From positions 1,165,210 through 1,229,209 of the forward strand of contig CP034987.1 in assembly GCA_004026145.2 (NCBI GenBank): DNA of 64,000 nt, in the 5' to 3' direction. Numbering within the stretch: position 1 is the first letter of the stretch; the number at the start of each line of letters is the position of its first letter. Source of the stretch: Takifugu bimaculatus (Eukaryota > Chordata > Actinopteri > Tetraodontiformes > Tetraodontidae). The position numbers were made by a program, and so were the translations under genes. The notes under the pieces were generated by a model. The model worked only from the letters and a program-made list of their open reading frames with translations, had not been told where the DNA came from and did not search any database. Shown here in pieces: positions 1-12,668 of the stretch.

Positions 1-2148
1 GAAGATTTGAGATATTTATCTTTAAACTTCTTCATTAGAAAGAAGACCAGCAGCAAGCTGTCAGAAACCAGAGCAGACCTGGTCACCAGGAACCGAATCC
101 TCCAGAACTGGGAATAACCAGCAAGCATAAGAAATTCCTGCTGTTCTGGTTCTGTCCTGATCCCAAAGTCCTTCCTGACTTCTTTGAATGGCTCATATTG
201 AGCTTCCAGTAAAAAAACCCAAATCTGCACCCAGTCAAATCTCAGCCCTTTAGAGGATTACCGATCTTTGATCGATTCTTCGGTCCACGTGATCTCACCG
301 ATGGATCTGTGCTTCAGAAGACATCTGGAAAAATGTCAGGTGATCTCATAGTTCTGTTAAGCTGAAGCCAGAATCCGGACCCAAAATGCAAACAGGTTCA
401 GTCTTCCAATGTTTTCCAAGAAGGGGAGCCCAGTTACCATGGTGGGATCTAATGATCGGGCTCGTTAAAGATGCAGATCCAATCAACCCATAGGCAAGAA
501 AGCACCCCGGCAGAAAGTAGATCGCCCGGGACCATGGAAGAGAAAACATCAATCCATACTGGGTCTTGAGTTTAGCAGCTAAAGGGATCTGTGGATCCCC
601 TCTGCAGAGCGGATGGATCCGTCCGTCTGGCTCTCTGTGTTGTGATGGAAGTTCCGTTCTGCCTCTTCACCTCCATCTGTTCAGGAGCTTCACTTTCTCA
701 GCGCTGCTTCAGATGGGATCAAGACAAATGTTCCACCATCTTATTCTGTCTAAAGGTCTCAGAAGGACACCAGCAGGTATCTCACATACGTCCAGTAGAA
801 GAACGTGAGGTGAACCTCAGACAGTTGACTGAACTAGAAGGTTCCTTTGTTGCTGTGTTCCCACCAGTACCTCAGGAATGAGTGTGTCCCTCCTCCCGCA
901 GCTGCTGCAGTCATATAGTCATGAAGATCTGCCTTCATCCTTGGCTTGTACTCTGTAGGTGGTCCTCATCAGCATCCTCAGATCTGATCGATGAACCCAA
1001 TCAGAATGTGATCCATTGATCCATCTTGAGGGAGATCTGGAGGAACTCATAGATTCTGATTTACATGTTTAAGGCAAAGGCACTAAATAAGACTGAACAC
1101 CCCCCCCCACACACACACACACACACCAGCTCACAAAACATTCTGGAATGTTTGTGACTGACTAGTAAAGAAGACCCTCTGGCCCTTTCACCTGAACCGA
1201 ACCTTCATTTTATGTCCTTGTCAACGACTTGTAGGTAGTTGCAGGAAAGGTGTGTCCAGAAGGTCCCATTCTGGTGCAGATCAACTAACTGGACTGGTTA
1301 TACTGGGACAGATGGGAGAAAGGAACTGGTTCTACTGGAATAAGGATGATAGTGATTTAGTGAACTCAGGTGACCCTTTGACCCTCAGTTAAAATGTCAG
1401 ATGGTGTTCAGAGGCATCTGACCTTTGACCCAGTGGGGATTGACCTCCTGTTGCAGTTGTTGACCTCGTGGGCCTCCAGCTGTTGGATTAACCTGACTGT
1501 CACCTCGGGGAACCTGGAAGATGTGTGTCTTTGAACTTGTCAGCTGTGCTGATTCACCTGTTCACCTGTCACATTGATCCACATGAGCAGATCTTCTCCA
1601 ACAGCTGCCCCTTAAAGTGAAGTGGACTCTGTCCAGACAGACAGAACACAACTGTCTTTGTTAGAACGTTTCTCCTGCAGTGCTTCTGTCCACTGTAGCT
1701 GGTGTCCAGAAGCCACATGGCTCCTTCCTGGAACACATCAAAGCCAGACTCCCAGGATGTTGGAGACTGTTCGGCTCTTCTGAGATGAAAGAGTTAAATA
1801 ATTGCTTTGTTGAAGATTTGTGGGGTTTCCATCTTCCCAGAGGAGCTTCTATATATCTATGTGGTGTCAGACAACATCATTCTGAAGGAGAAACCAACTC
1901 TGCTGTGATTTATTCTCAAGCATGTTGTGACTGATCCCAGAACATGGAGGAAGCAGATCCCATAAACAGGCTTCTAATTTAGGACAGATCCTGCTAGAAC
2001 CCACAACACCTTCTTCTGGAAACAGCTTCATTCATCCCATTTAAACCCCAGAAAAGCTTTTAAAATCTGTCATGTGAGCTGGAGATGACATAAAGTGAAG
2101 ATCATCATTAGAGGTGTCACTGGAACACAGCCAGGGGGCGGAGCCTCA

Positions 2149-2248
2149 NNNNNNNNNNNNNNNNNNNNNNNNNNNNNNNNNNNNNNNNNNNNNNNNNNNN
2201 NNNNNNNNNNNNNNNNNNNNNNNNNNNNNNNNNNNNNNNNNNNNNNNN
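2149..2248. other. Assembly gap of 100 N
   Basis: Exactly 100 undetermined bases. This is the usual placeholder for a gap of unknown size, so true length and content are unknown. Flanks are unique-looking and repeat-poor on the left, purine-rich on the right. Confidence 0.99.
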
Positions 2249-2656
2249 CGGAGTGGTGGAATGACAGGAGGTGAATGAAAAACAGGAGGAGGAATGAATT
2301 TGGAAAGAGAAAGTGGAAAAAGTGATGTGCAAACAGGAAGAGCAGGAGACTGGATATGATTAGAGTGATTGAAGACATTAAAGAATTAATTAAAAGGAAG
2401 GAGAAATACTGACAGAGGTGAAGATGAGGGGAAAAAAAGGAAGATTACAAGAGCAGGAGAGGAAGCAGGGATTAAAGAGGAATGAAAGGTTTACCGGGGA
2501 GGAAGAAGAGAAGCGAGGGATGAAGGAGAAGTGTTGGGCTGAAGGCCGAATAATGGAGGAGCTCAACTCAGCCTGAGTGTGAATGGAGGCCGAATTCATT
2601 TAAATCTCATCACCAGTCATCAAGAGACCTGATCAGTTGTGGACCCGTCTCATCAG

Positions 2657-3096
2657 ACAGGCACACACACACACACACACACACACAGGCACATACAGGC
2701 ACACACACACACAGGCACATACAGCACACACACACAGGCACACACACACACACAGAGAGGCACACACACACACACAGGCACACACACACACAGGCACACA
2801 CACACACAGGCACACACACACAGGCACACACACACAGGCACACACACACACACACACACAGGCACATACAGGCACACACACATACAGGCACACACACACA
2901 CACAGGCACACACACACACACACACGCACATACAGGCACACACACACATACAGGCACACACACACAGACACACACACACACACACAGGCACACACATACA
3001 GGCACACACACACACATACAGGCACACACACACACTCGCACACACACAGGCACACACACACACACACATACAGGCACACACACACACATACAGGCA
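2657..3096. repeat. Interrupted CA microsatellite with periodic GGCAC
   Basis: About 440 bases of (CA)n interrupted every 10-25 bases by AGG, giving blocks such as ACAGGCACAC. It produces long open frames of His/Thr or Cys/Val on both strands, which are repeat artefacts and not genes. A looser continuation runs to about 3300. Confidence 0.95.
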
Positions 3097-4481
3097 CGTG
3101 TCTACATAAATTACAACATGCTGTCAGTATACGAGTTGACTGGGTCAGAGGGGTCAGAGGTCAGCAGGTCAGGACACAGCTCTGAAGTCCGTGATACCTG
3201 AAGGTGGATACATGGACACACAAACGCACACATTCACACAGAGGCACACAAACACGCAGGCACACTCAGACACACACACTCAAAGACACACACAGAAACC
3301 AGGACACGTGTTCCATTTGTGTCCTTGAGCTGGTTCATACACAAAGATGATGTTGATCAAAAACGTGAACTGTAATTAGCTTAGCTAAAGCATAAAAAGG
3401 TCGCGGCATTGTTGGGATGTTGTGACGTTCCGATTGTTCCGTCAGGAAGTAAACTGCTGTTTGTTGTGGCTGATTTGATGTGACCAGATTACTCTGGTTT
3501 GAGGAGATTCCAGACTTGAGACGGGTCCTAACGAGGCTTTAGCTCTGCTACTGTGGCCCCTGCTCTCTACTGGCAGTGGACCCCTGACCTTTTGACCTTG
3601 GCCGGCATTCCTCTGTGGCTGAAAAACCAGTTTTCCGTCTGATTTAAGAGGGTTTGGCTGCAACAATCAACAAATGACTTGATTTGCATTTTCATAATTA
3701 CTGTTTTGATTAAAATAGCTGCAGCAAGCCCAGAGCACATGTGAGGAACCCCCATAAACCCCCAACCTGACACAGCTCATCAGCCGACGGCAAGATTAAA
3801 TTTCCCGAGACGAATGGGCGTCATTACTGGGAGTTGTCGTGGAGACGGAGACCCCACTGTTCCTGTTTATTTGCTGCTTCCAACAATCATGTATAAATGA
3901 TCTCCTCAACTTGCTGCTGTTAGCGTAGAAGCCTCATAAAACAAATACAAATTTCTAATAAAGTTTTAATGATCGGGCTGTTGCAGCGCCCCCAGTGGCC
4001 GCATCGTCTCACTACATCCGACACTCATCAGATCTGCCCCCGTTTCTAAGCTAATATTGGGATATTTTCCCCTCAGGATCACTTTAATCAAAGTTACATT
4101 TCTACCATTGTAAATAGTTTGTGTCCCGGCACCTCTCCGGCTACCAGAACCCCCCCCCCCCCTTTATCAGAAGGTCCAGGTCACCACGGAGCGTTCCTGA
4201 TGTCCCGAGGTTCCAACCGTCGTGTAGGTGTATTTAAAGATGATCCCAGGAAGGGATCCTGCCTGAGGTCAGTTGTTCTTGTCAGGAAAGTAAATGAATG
4301 ACAAGGTTTTCTCCATTTAAATCCCAAATGTGCGTCTCTGTTGGTGGAGCAGCTTCCGTGTCTCCGTCCTTTATCAGCCGTCATGAATATTCCCATCGCT
4401 GCTCCCTAAACCAACAGCTGAGCGTGTCGCCGTGAGCCTTCAGTCATGAGACGATGGGGACGGAAGTGAGGAGGAGAGGGT

Positions 4482-4554
4482 TCTGGTGCTGGTGCTGGTT
4501 CTGGTGCTGGTTCTGGTGCTGGTTCTGGTGCTGGTGCTGGTTCTGGTTCTGCTC
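4482..4554. repeat. 12-base GGTTCTGGTGCT tandem repeat
   Basis: About six tandem copies of a 12-base unit built from the hexamers GGTTCT and GGTGCT. It has no visible gene context. Confidence 0.85.
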
Positions 4555-4674
4555 AGCTTGGATCAGAAAGCTTTTCACAGTAAATGGGGCTAAAGTTGGG
4601 AACGACTGGGAGCAACTGGGCTGTGTCGACAGAAGATCTGGTCTGATACAGTGGGACTGATTAAGATGTTGGTC

Positions 4675-5428
4675 CTGTCTCTCCCTCTCAACCTGTCTCT
4701 CCCCCTCTCCAACCTGTCTCTCCCCCTCTCCAACCTGTCTCTCCCTCTCAACCTGTCTCTCCCCCTCTCCAACCTGTCTCTCCCCCTCTCCAACCTGTCT
4801 CTCCCTCTCCAACCTGTCTCTCTCCCTCTCAACCTGTCTCTCTCCCTCTCCAACCTGTCTCTCTCCCTCTCCAACCTGTCTCTCTCCCTCTCCAACCTGT
4901 CTCTCCCTCCTCAACCTGTCTCTCCCTCTCAACCTGTCTCTCTCCCTCTCACCCTGTCTCTCCCTCTCTCACCCTGTCTCTCCCTGTCTCTCCCTCTCAC
5001 CCTGTCTCTCCCTCTCAACCTGTCTCTCCCCCTCTCCAACCTGTCTCTCCCTCTCTCACCCTGTCTCTCCCTCTCCACCCTGTCTCTCCCTCTCCAACCT
5101 GTCTCTTCCTCTCCAACCTGTCTCTTCCTCTCCAACCTGTCTCTCCCTCTCACCCTGTCTCTCCCTCTCACCCTGTCTCTCCCTCTCTCCAACCTGTCTC
5201 CCCCTCTCCAACCTGTCTCTCCCTCTCTCCAACCTGTCTGTCTCTCCCTCTCAACCTGTCTGTCTCTCCCTCTCAACCTGTCTGTCTCTCCCTCTCAACC
5301 TGTCTGTCTCTCCCTCTCCAACCTGTCTCTCCCTCTCACCCTGTCTCTCCCTCTCACCCTGTCTCTCCCTCTCTCACCCTGTCTCTCCCTCTCACCCTGT
5401 CTCTCCCTCTCTCACCCTGTCTCTCTCC
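4675..5428. repeat. Polypyrimidine minisatellite (CTGTCTCTCCCTCTCCAAC)
   Basis: About 750 bases of a 17-22 base unit, CTGTCTCTCCCTCTC followed by AAC, CAAC or ACC, almost entirely pyrimidine on the plus strand. Open frames across it (Leu-Ser-Leu-Pro on plus, Arg-Glu-Arg on minus) are compositional artefacts. Such polypurine/polypyrimidine stretches can adopt triplex DNA, which is general knowledge and not shown here. Confidence 0.95.
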
Positions 5429-5806
5429 TCTCCCCCCGTTCCTCATCGCTCATTCCTCTGTACTTCCTGATTCATCACCTCACTCTGCTCACAGATGATT
5501 ATTTATTCTGCTTTCATTTCCTTTATTTAACCTTGATTTCCCCTGATTACTTTTGGAAATTGAGTTGGGAGCACGAGGAGGGGCTTCCTGGACCTCCACT
5601 CACTGCTTAAGGGCTCTTCAGCAAGGCAGCGAACGCTTCCTCTGACCTGCGGTTGCTGAAATGAGTTTTATCCTGAGGGATTGTGAGGAAGCAGGAAAGC
5701 AAAAGTTCTCGTTACATTAGTCACGCGAGGCTCAATGTAACAGCATGTTTGTCCACGCTAACGCCGCCTTTACACCCCCCCACCGCTGCTAATCTGTCAC
5801 TTCATC

Positions 5807-5811
<5 letters not shown>

Positions 5812-5852
<41 letters not shown>
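5812..5852. repeat. (TG)n microsatellite
   Basis: About 20 uninterrupted TG dinucleotides. Shorter TG tracts follow near 6020-6040 and 6462-6499. Confidence 0.95.
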
Positions 5853-5855
<3 letters not shown>

Positions 5856-6010
5856 AAATCTTCATTCTACTGGCAAAGTGAGGACATTTTGGCTGCTCCT
5901 CACAACATCAAAGAATTGTTTGAGGTTTATGTGATTTTAGATTTGAGGTTAGAACTGGGTTAGGGTCAGGGGTCACTGGGTAATAATGAAGGTCCTCATA
6001 AAGATAGAAG

Positions 6011-6041
<31 letters not shown>

Positions 6042-6455
6042 AATAAAGATATGGGGAGCTAGTGGGCGGGGCAGCGTGTGTGATGTCACCTCAGGTCACA
6101 GTTTTCTGGTTGCTTCTTCACCTTCCTCCCTCACCACCTGTTCCTCCTCTTCCTCTTGCTCCTCTCCTCCTCTTCCTCTCCTGACCTCCTCCTGCCTCTC
6201 CTCATTAGCACCTGAACGTTCGGTCCTGGGTAATATTTGGCGGCAGAAGGGCGCCTCTTCTGTGCCGCTGTGGCTGCTGTTGCCATGGTAACAACATGGA
6301 AATGAAGTAGTGCTTCATAATTTTTTGCCCCCCCCCCTTCACTTTTTAACGAGTCACAGCGTCTACGAGCTTTGTGATGCAGCAAAGTCACGATGTGGAG
6401 ACACAAAGAAAACCAAAGTTTCTTTTCCTTAATTAATAATTTAGGTATTTACTCA

Positions 6456-6501
<46 letters not shown>

Positions 6502-6654
6502 CGTCTGACTCAACCATGTGAGCCTTTGTGAATGTGAGCTGCGCCTCATTTTCTAGAGTAATTTATTGTTCTTGATAAAAATGTTCCCAGATTGAGGAAT
6601 TCTTTCTGATTCCTGAAGTTGTTTCTCCTTTCATGCAAGAGGCTGCTCGTCAGT

Positions 6655-6766
6655 AGTTGGTGGTCGTCGGTAGTTGGTGGTCGTCGGTAGTTGGTGGTCA
6701 GTAGGTGTGGGTGGTCAGTAGGTGTGGGTGGTCAGTAGGTGTGGGTGGTCAGTAGGTGTGGGTGGT
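6655..6766. repeat. 16-17 base repeat (GGTCAGTAGGTGTGGGT and GGTCGTCGGTAGTTGGT)
   Basis: Two related tandem units, first GGTCGTCGGTAGTTGGT and then GGTCAGTAGGTGTGGGT, about seven copies in total. No gene overlaps it. Confidence 0.85.
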
Positions 6767-7515
6767 AGTTGTTGTTGGTTAGACAGGTCCTCTCAGGTCC
6801 AACATGGACGTTGCCGTGTCCCTGATCCTGTCCTGAGGAGCTGGACTCTGCTTCCTCCGTCATTCATCAGCCTTCAGAAACGAACCTATTTTTATCTCGC
6901 AACACTTGAACCAGCTCAGTTCCGCCGTCGTTCCGCCATGTTTGTGGCGTCGGGACGGATTTTAAAGCGAGATCTAACCGATATTGATGATTTTGTTCCG
7001 CAGTTGTTTCAAGTTTTCAAGTGTATTTGTGTTTAATGGAAGTGAATCACAAAAGTGACCCCGGCAGGAACAAAACCTTCCCGTTTCTGTCTGAAATCAT
7101 CATCAAAGATGTTTTCACCAAAAATACTCCCCTGAACATCCTTTATTGAGTTCCTCCCTTTGTTTTTCCCATCCCAGTTTTCCTTGTTCTTCACACCAAA
7201 CTTCCTTTTTTTCCCAGTGCGCCTGCGATGACCCCCCATCGCGCCCCGGTGGGTAGCTGACAGTGAGCGGGACCAGCCCCTGCTCCGCCCCATCAGCCCG
7301 CCTCCGCCCCCCAACGTGCACGCTGGAGACTCCACCCCCAACCAACCAGTACCCACAGCCATCAGGTCCGACTCACCCCAGCAAGGTCCAGCCCAGGACG
7401 CACACCGACGCCCTTTTCCAGCACCAGCAACAGCAGCAGCATCCAAAAACCAAACTTCAAGGTAACCAGCAGCACCAGAACCGCCTTCTCCACCAGCAGC
7501 ACCAGAAGACCCGTC

Positions 7516-10426
7516 ATGTCCAGCCGAAGGAAGTCCTCCGTCCCCTGCATGGTCCGAGTCAACGCCGACCCGCTCCGAGACCAGGAAGGGATGGAGGTGG
7601 AACTCTTGGAGGACAGCGACGAATCTGCCGAGAGCAGTGACGCTTCACAGCGGATGAACCCAGAGGATCCGGGCCAGCAGAACCAAGTAGGAGATCCCGA
7701 TCCCGAGTCCCTGGAAGTCCTGGATCAGAGAGACGAGCAGGAGCCGCCCCCCGTCCGCGAAGACGTGGAAGCTGAAGCGGAACACGGCGAAGGTTCCGTG
7801 TCCGGCTCGGCGTTCCAGACGAAGCGGACCAGAAGCTTTACGTGCAAATATTGCCCGTTTTCCAGCCCGAACCTGAGCCGCTTCAAAGAGCACGTGGACT
7901 CGGAGCACCCCAACGTGATCCTCAACCCGCGGTACCTCTGCACCGTCTGCAACTTCAGCACCAACAAGTTCGACTCCCTCACGGAGCACAACCTGGTCCG
8001 GCACCCGGGAGAGACCAACTTCAAGTTCAAGAGGCTCAAGACGAAGCACCAGACCGTCTTGGAGCAGACGGTCGAGGGCCCGGACGGGTCCGTCAAGGAC
8101 GAGGAGTCGACGGAACGCCTCGGGGCTGGTTCCGTGTTCCCTGCCACCGTGAAGACCCCTGAGAGTCTTCAGGCCCTCTACAAACAGCAGGAAGTGTCCC
8201 AGTTGGACCACCTGGTCCAGAAAGACCAGATCACAGCGGTGACCATCAACGGAACCGTCATCATCCCTGAACCCGCCTTCCTCCGGGGGCTTTCCCACGT
8301 GGCCCCGCTGCTCCAGCGCCCGCCCAACTTCCAGTCGGTACCAAAGGTCGCGGTTCCGCTCAACACCACCAAGTACAACCCGTCTCTGGACCACAACGCC
8401 ACGCTCATCACGTCCTTCAACAGGTTCCCCTACCCGACCCACGCGGAGCTGTCCTGGCTGACCGCCGCCTCCAAGCACCCGGAGGAGCAGATCAGGATCT
8501 GGTTCACGACCCAGCGGCTGAAACAGGGGATCACCTGGTCCCCGGAGGAGGTGGAGGAGGCCCGGAAGAAGATGTTCAACGGCTCCGTCCCTCCCGCTCA
8601 CCACGCCTTCGCCGTCCTGCCCGCCGCCCACGAATCCTCCCAGCAGCCCCTTGGCCCGACAGTCAGGCAGCCAACGGCCACGCCCACCCCGTTGGTCGCC
8701 GGCGGCGCCAGCTCCGCCCACAAACGAGCGCACCTGACCACCATCTTCGGCCCCGAGCCCAAGCGGCCCTGTCATGGCGGTCGCGCCTCACTCTGCTGAC
8801 GACAAGATCCTCATGGCTCCTCCCCCTCCCCCTCCGCCTCCCCCCCCTCAGAAAGAGCGTCTGCCCATGGCGCTGCCGCCGGTTCCCATGGAGACGAAGA
8901 GGCCGCCCGCCGCCGTGCCTTTGACCCCCTCGCCTTCATCGCCGTCTAAAGGGAAGCTCCCCTCCGTGTTGGGGAACGCCAAAACCAAGCCGGTGGTGTC
9001 GCTGCCCTCCATGGTGTTCCCGGAGTCCCTGACCACGCCCATGATAGCCCCGCCCCCTTTCGCGGCGCCCCCGTTCAAGAACTCCATACTTATTCCTCTT
9101 TCTTCCGCCATCGCTTCCAAAGAGCTGCACCCGAACAAGCACGGCGCCGCGGACCTGAAGCTGCCCACCTCCCCCCCCCAGGCCAGGAGACCCCCCATCA
9201 TTCACTCCATCCGCGCTCCGCTCAAAGCCGCCTCCCAGATTCCCTGTTTCCCCCCGGACGCCGCGTTGAACGAGCTCCAGGGAATCGATCCGAAGGCGAG
9301 TTATTCCCGGAGGGAGGCGCCGGCGGAGGCCAACGGGGCCTCCGACTGTAAGTGGCCTGGGGATCTCTCTTCTCCGGCTCCTAACAACGGAATCACGGAA
9401 TGTGGCGTTCCCAAAGCGGACCTCCAGCAGAAGTCCTCGGTGCTGACCCAGTTCCCGTTACTGGAGAGGATGAAAGGAAAGACGGCCGAGCAGCTGAAGG
9501 TCCTGGAGGAGTACTTCCTGAGGAACAGCTTCCCGTCTCAGGGCGACGTGGACCACCTGGCGGGCTCCGCCCAACTGTCTCCGCAGGAGATCGGCAGCTG
9601 GTTCGTGGAGCGCCGCGCGTTACGGGACAACCTGGAGCAGGCCCTGCTCAGCTCCATGGGGGCCAAGAGGGCGGCGCCTGGCGGCCTCAAGATGAAGCAG
9701 CAGCTGAACGGGACACACAAGCCCGGCGCCGGCACCGGCGGCCTCCCGGGCGCCGCGGCGCCGCCCCCCCCCGCCCTCGGTGCTCCTGGACCCGGCAGCC
9801 CTTCCGTCACCAACCCAAATTCCTGCTCAGTGCCTCCAGACTGCCAGTCTCTGACGCTCCTCAGGGACAGTTTAGCTCAGAATCCGTGGCCTTCCCCTGA
9901 GGAGCTCAGCCGGCTGGAATGTCGGACCGCCCCCCCCCGCTCTGACCTCCCCTGCTGGTTCCCCGACGGCCGCCTGTACAGCGGCAGCACCGACCCGGCC
10001 TGACCATTTCCACAAGAACCGAGCGAATGGAGGTCAGGGGCCGCCTCTGAGGTCGTCGGAAAGTCCCCCCTCCCTGGTGAGGCGGGGCCAGGAAGGAGGC
10101 GTGGCCAACGGCAGCGGCAGGAAGATGTTGGAGGCGGAGTTTGGATGGCTAATGGAGCAGCGGGCTAACAGGTGAGCTGGGAGGGGTTTGGGACAAAGAT
10201 CAGGTGCTCATTCAGCAAGAACTCAAATACCCATGATCCTCTGGGTGTTCCTGGTAGCGTGCAGCAGAGCGGCACCACGGAGCTGAAGAACGGGGGGGTC
10301 CTGGAAGGGTCGCAGGAGCTGTTTGGGAGCTGGCTGCTGGACGGACGCCTGCACGGCCGCCGGGAGCTGCTGCTGGACAGAGACAGGAAGTTGGCCGACG
10401 ACGCGTCCGGGAGGCTGATGGGCTGA
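7516..10426 (+). CDS. zhx2: Zinc fingers and homeoboxes protein 2 (zhx2), two frame disruptions
   Basis: Nuclear transcriptional repressor of the ZHX family. The start at 7516 reads MSSRRKSSVPCMVR, matching the conserved ZHX N terminus. Two C2H2 fingers occur at residues about 110-131 and 142-163. The first homeodomain lies at about 300-355 (FNRFPYPTHAELSWLTAASK), diagnostic of ZHX2 over ZHX1 and ZHX3. The frame fails at about 8767-8773 and continues +1 from 8774 (stop 10001-10003) with a proline-rich stretch, a homeodomain resembling ZHX2 HD3 (9450-9640) and a weak HD4. A second +1 shift between about 9975 and 10001 opens a further segment to 10171, a donor, a short intron, and a last exon 10258-10426. 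Removing one base at each break gives a length divisible by three (about 940 codons; human ZHX2 is about 837). No HD2 is recognisable. The breaks could be assembly indels or real decay. Confidence 0.88.
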
Positions 10427-10435
10427 ACGGTGAGC

Positions 10436-10783
10436 AGAGGGAAGCGAGCGGAGGGAGGCTAGCGGAGGGAAGATAGCGGAGGGAGGCTAGCGGAGGGAGG
10501 CTAGCGGAGGGAGGCTAGCGAAGGGAAGCTAGTGGAGGGAGGCTAGCGGAGGGAAGCTAGCGGAGGGAAGATAGCGGAGGGAGGCTTGTGGAGGGAAGCT
10601 AGTGGAGGGAGGCTAGCGAAGGGAAGCTAGCGGAGGGAAGATAGCGGAGGGAAGATAGCGGAGGGAGGCTAGTGGAGGGAGGCTAGTGGAGGGAAGCTAG
10701 TGGAGGGAGGCTAGCGAAGGGAAGCTAGTGGAGGGAAGCTAGTGGAGAGAGGCTAGCGGAGGGAGGCTAGCGGAGGGAGGCTA
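10436..10783. repeat. 15-base minisatellite GGAGGGAGGCTAGCG
   Basis: About 23 copies of GGAGGGAGGCTAGCG with variants (GGGAAGCTAGTG, GGGAAGATAGCG), starting directly after the zhx2 stop codon. It probably lies in the zhx2 3' untranslated region or immediately downstream. Confidence 0.93.
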
Positions 10784-10799
10784 GCAGTCAAACAAACGG

Positions 10800-12459
10800 C
10801 AGCTGTCACATCAGGTGTGTGTGTGTGTGTGTGTGTTACACTCAAACACCAGTTTTAGCCAAATTTAGGAGGAACCTTATTATCTTAAAATAGCCCCCCC
10901 CCCGATGGTAAGTTAGCTGCGGTAGATAAAAGGTTCCGCCTGGGGCCACGTGTGATGCGTCTGTTCTGACAGAAGATTGAGCGTTCCCATCAAACCCGAC
11001 CGGGGCGGCGGGAGGCGGAGACTCGTCACGTTTGTCGCCGCCGTCGGACGTCTTCAAAATCAGCGCTTGACAAGCGAAACCGATAATCAATATTCATGAT
11101 GCCGCCGACCCACTTTAACGCCGCCTTTGTCTTCTGATCCTCCCGTTTTCTGACACGTTCAGTCAAAACATCCAAATCCAGAAGATCTGATCCGCTGCCT
11201 CCAACATGGTGATCACCGGATCACCGGCACCACGCAGGTGATCCGGTGATCACGCCGAGTCCTCAGCCAGCCCGGTTTGGCTCCCAGCAGGTGATGTCAC
11301 CCCTGATCCCCCCAGACACACACCCTCACATGTCTTAGCAGGATTAGGGGAGCGAGGACTGCCTGGTGCGACTGGTTAGGTGCCGCTGCTGCTGTTGTTC
11401 ATGGTTCCGTCTGTTGTGTGTTGCAGGGGAAGGACGACGACGACGCCGCCGCCGCCGCCGGAAACAGAAAAGGAAACAAAACCAACCTGAGATTTTCAAT
11501 CATCGACTTTTGAACAATCAGTTCCAGTCCTCTTTGATTCCTGCCTCTCGGATCAGGCACAACGTTGTGATCGGCGTCTCGCCGGGACGCGGCGGCGCCA
11601 CGTGGTGAAAAAGAAATCCGACCTCGACCGGACGCCAAAGTCACATGACTCTTTACGTTCCCGGTTTTCTCCTCCGTGTTCGGGCTCCGAACGACGACAC
11701 CAACGAGTTCTGGATCCATCCCGGTCCTGGACCAGCTGGTCAGACTGGGCCGAGGGTCGATCCAGACGACCTGACGGAGGAGAAAACTGGATCAAATTGA
11801 CAAAATCAAACGCATCTGTTGAGGCTAGCATGATGCTAGCGTAGCATGCGTCTGTTGAGGCTAGCATGATGCTAGCGTAGCATGCGTCTGTTGAGGCTAG
11901 CATGATGCTAGCGTAGCATAAAATTACTCCCCAAATTCACGACGACGGCAACCTTTCGCGTCCGTTCGTCTCCTTCGAAGGAACTCGGTGTCCAGGGGCG
12001 GAGCCAATGCTGTGTGTGACCTGTGTTGCCATGGAGATGGCAAAACCAGAGCACTGAACGCGTGTGTGCGTGCGCAGCGAGCAAACGCAGGAAAGAAGAA
12101 GAAGAAAAAAAACGGCGAGTGCCAAAGCCGGAACCAGTCGCACACGTTCACGTTGCTTCCATTTAACACACGTTTGTACACAAACACAACGCAAAAATCT
12201 GTTTGTTACCTTTTATAATTCGGAATCAATTTATCCCCCCACCCCCCCCAAACACCACCGCCATTTAAAAGAGCGTGTCTGTCTGTGTGTGTCTGTGTGT
12301 GTCTGTGTGTCTGTGTGTGTCTGTGTGTGTCTGTGTGTGTCTGTGTGTGTCTGTGTGTGTGAACCAGAGTGGAACCACTACAAAAAAAACGATGGACACT
12401 TGGCGATACTTCAGTCACTTTTTCATCTCGGCACTGGACTTCCGCCACTTCCCTGCTGA

Positions 12460-12495
<36 letters not shown>

Positions 12496-12637
12496 TGTGT
12501 GTGCGCGCGTGTGTGTGTGTGTGTGAGGGGGACTGTGCTTCACATCAGATCAGACTTAAACACTAAAAAAGCACCTTTTGGACCTTTTTTTTTTTTACGG
12601 TGCTGAGGTGAAGTCAAGCGCTATCATGGTGTTCTGG

Positions 12638-12668
<31 letters not shown>

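Larger units (their letters stand above)
1..7200. other. Region with no supported gene (repeat-rich)
   Basis: I found no coding exon, RNA gene or recognisable transposon here. The open frames are short, have no family resemblance, or lie in simple repeats. The stretch holds the assembly gap, a long interrupted CA tract, a polypyrimidine minisatellite and several TG tracts, listed separately. A pyrimidine-rich tract ending in AG at 7216-7217 could be the acceptor of the zhx2 coding exon, so distant 5' untranslated exons of zhx2 may lie here unseen. Confidence 0.6.

Noticed and set aside
2610..3185. Several overlapping long open frames on both strands
   Set aside because: They are translations of a CA repeat (Cys-Val or His-Thr runs) and have no exon signals or homology.
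4444..5610. 319-residue Leu/Ser/Pro frame and antisense Arg/Glu frame
   Set aside because: Pure products of a CT-rich minisatellite; no family resemblance.
8847..9205. Minus-strand frames inside zhx2
   Set aside because: Shadow frames opposite GC-rich coding sequence; the plus-strand homology explains the region.
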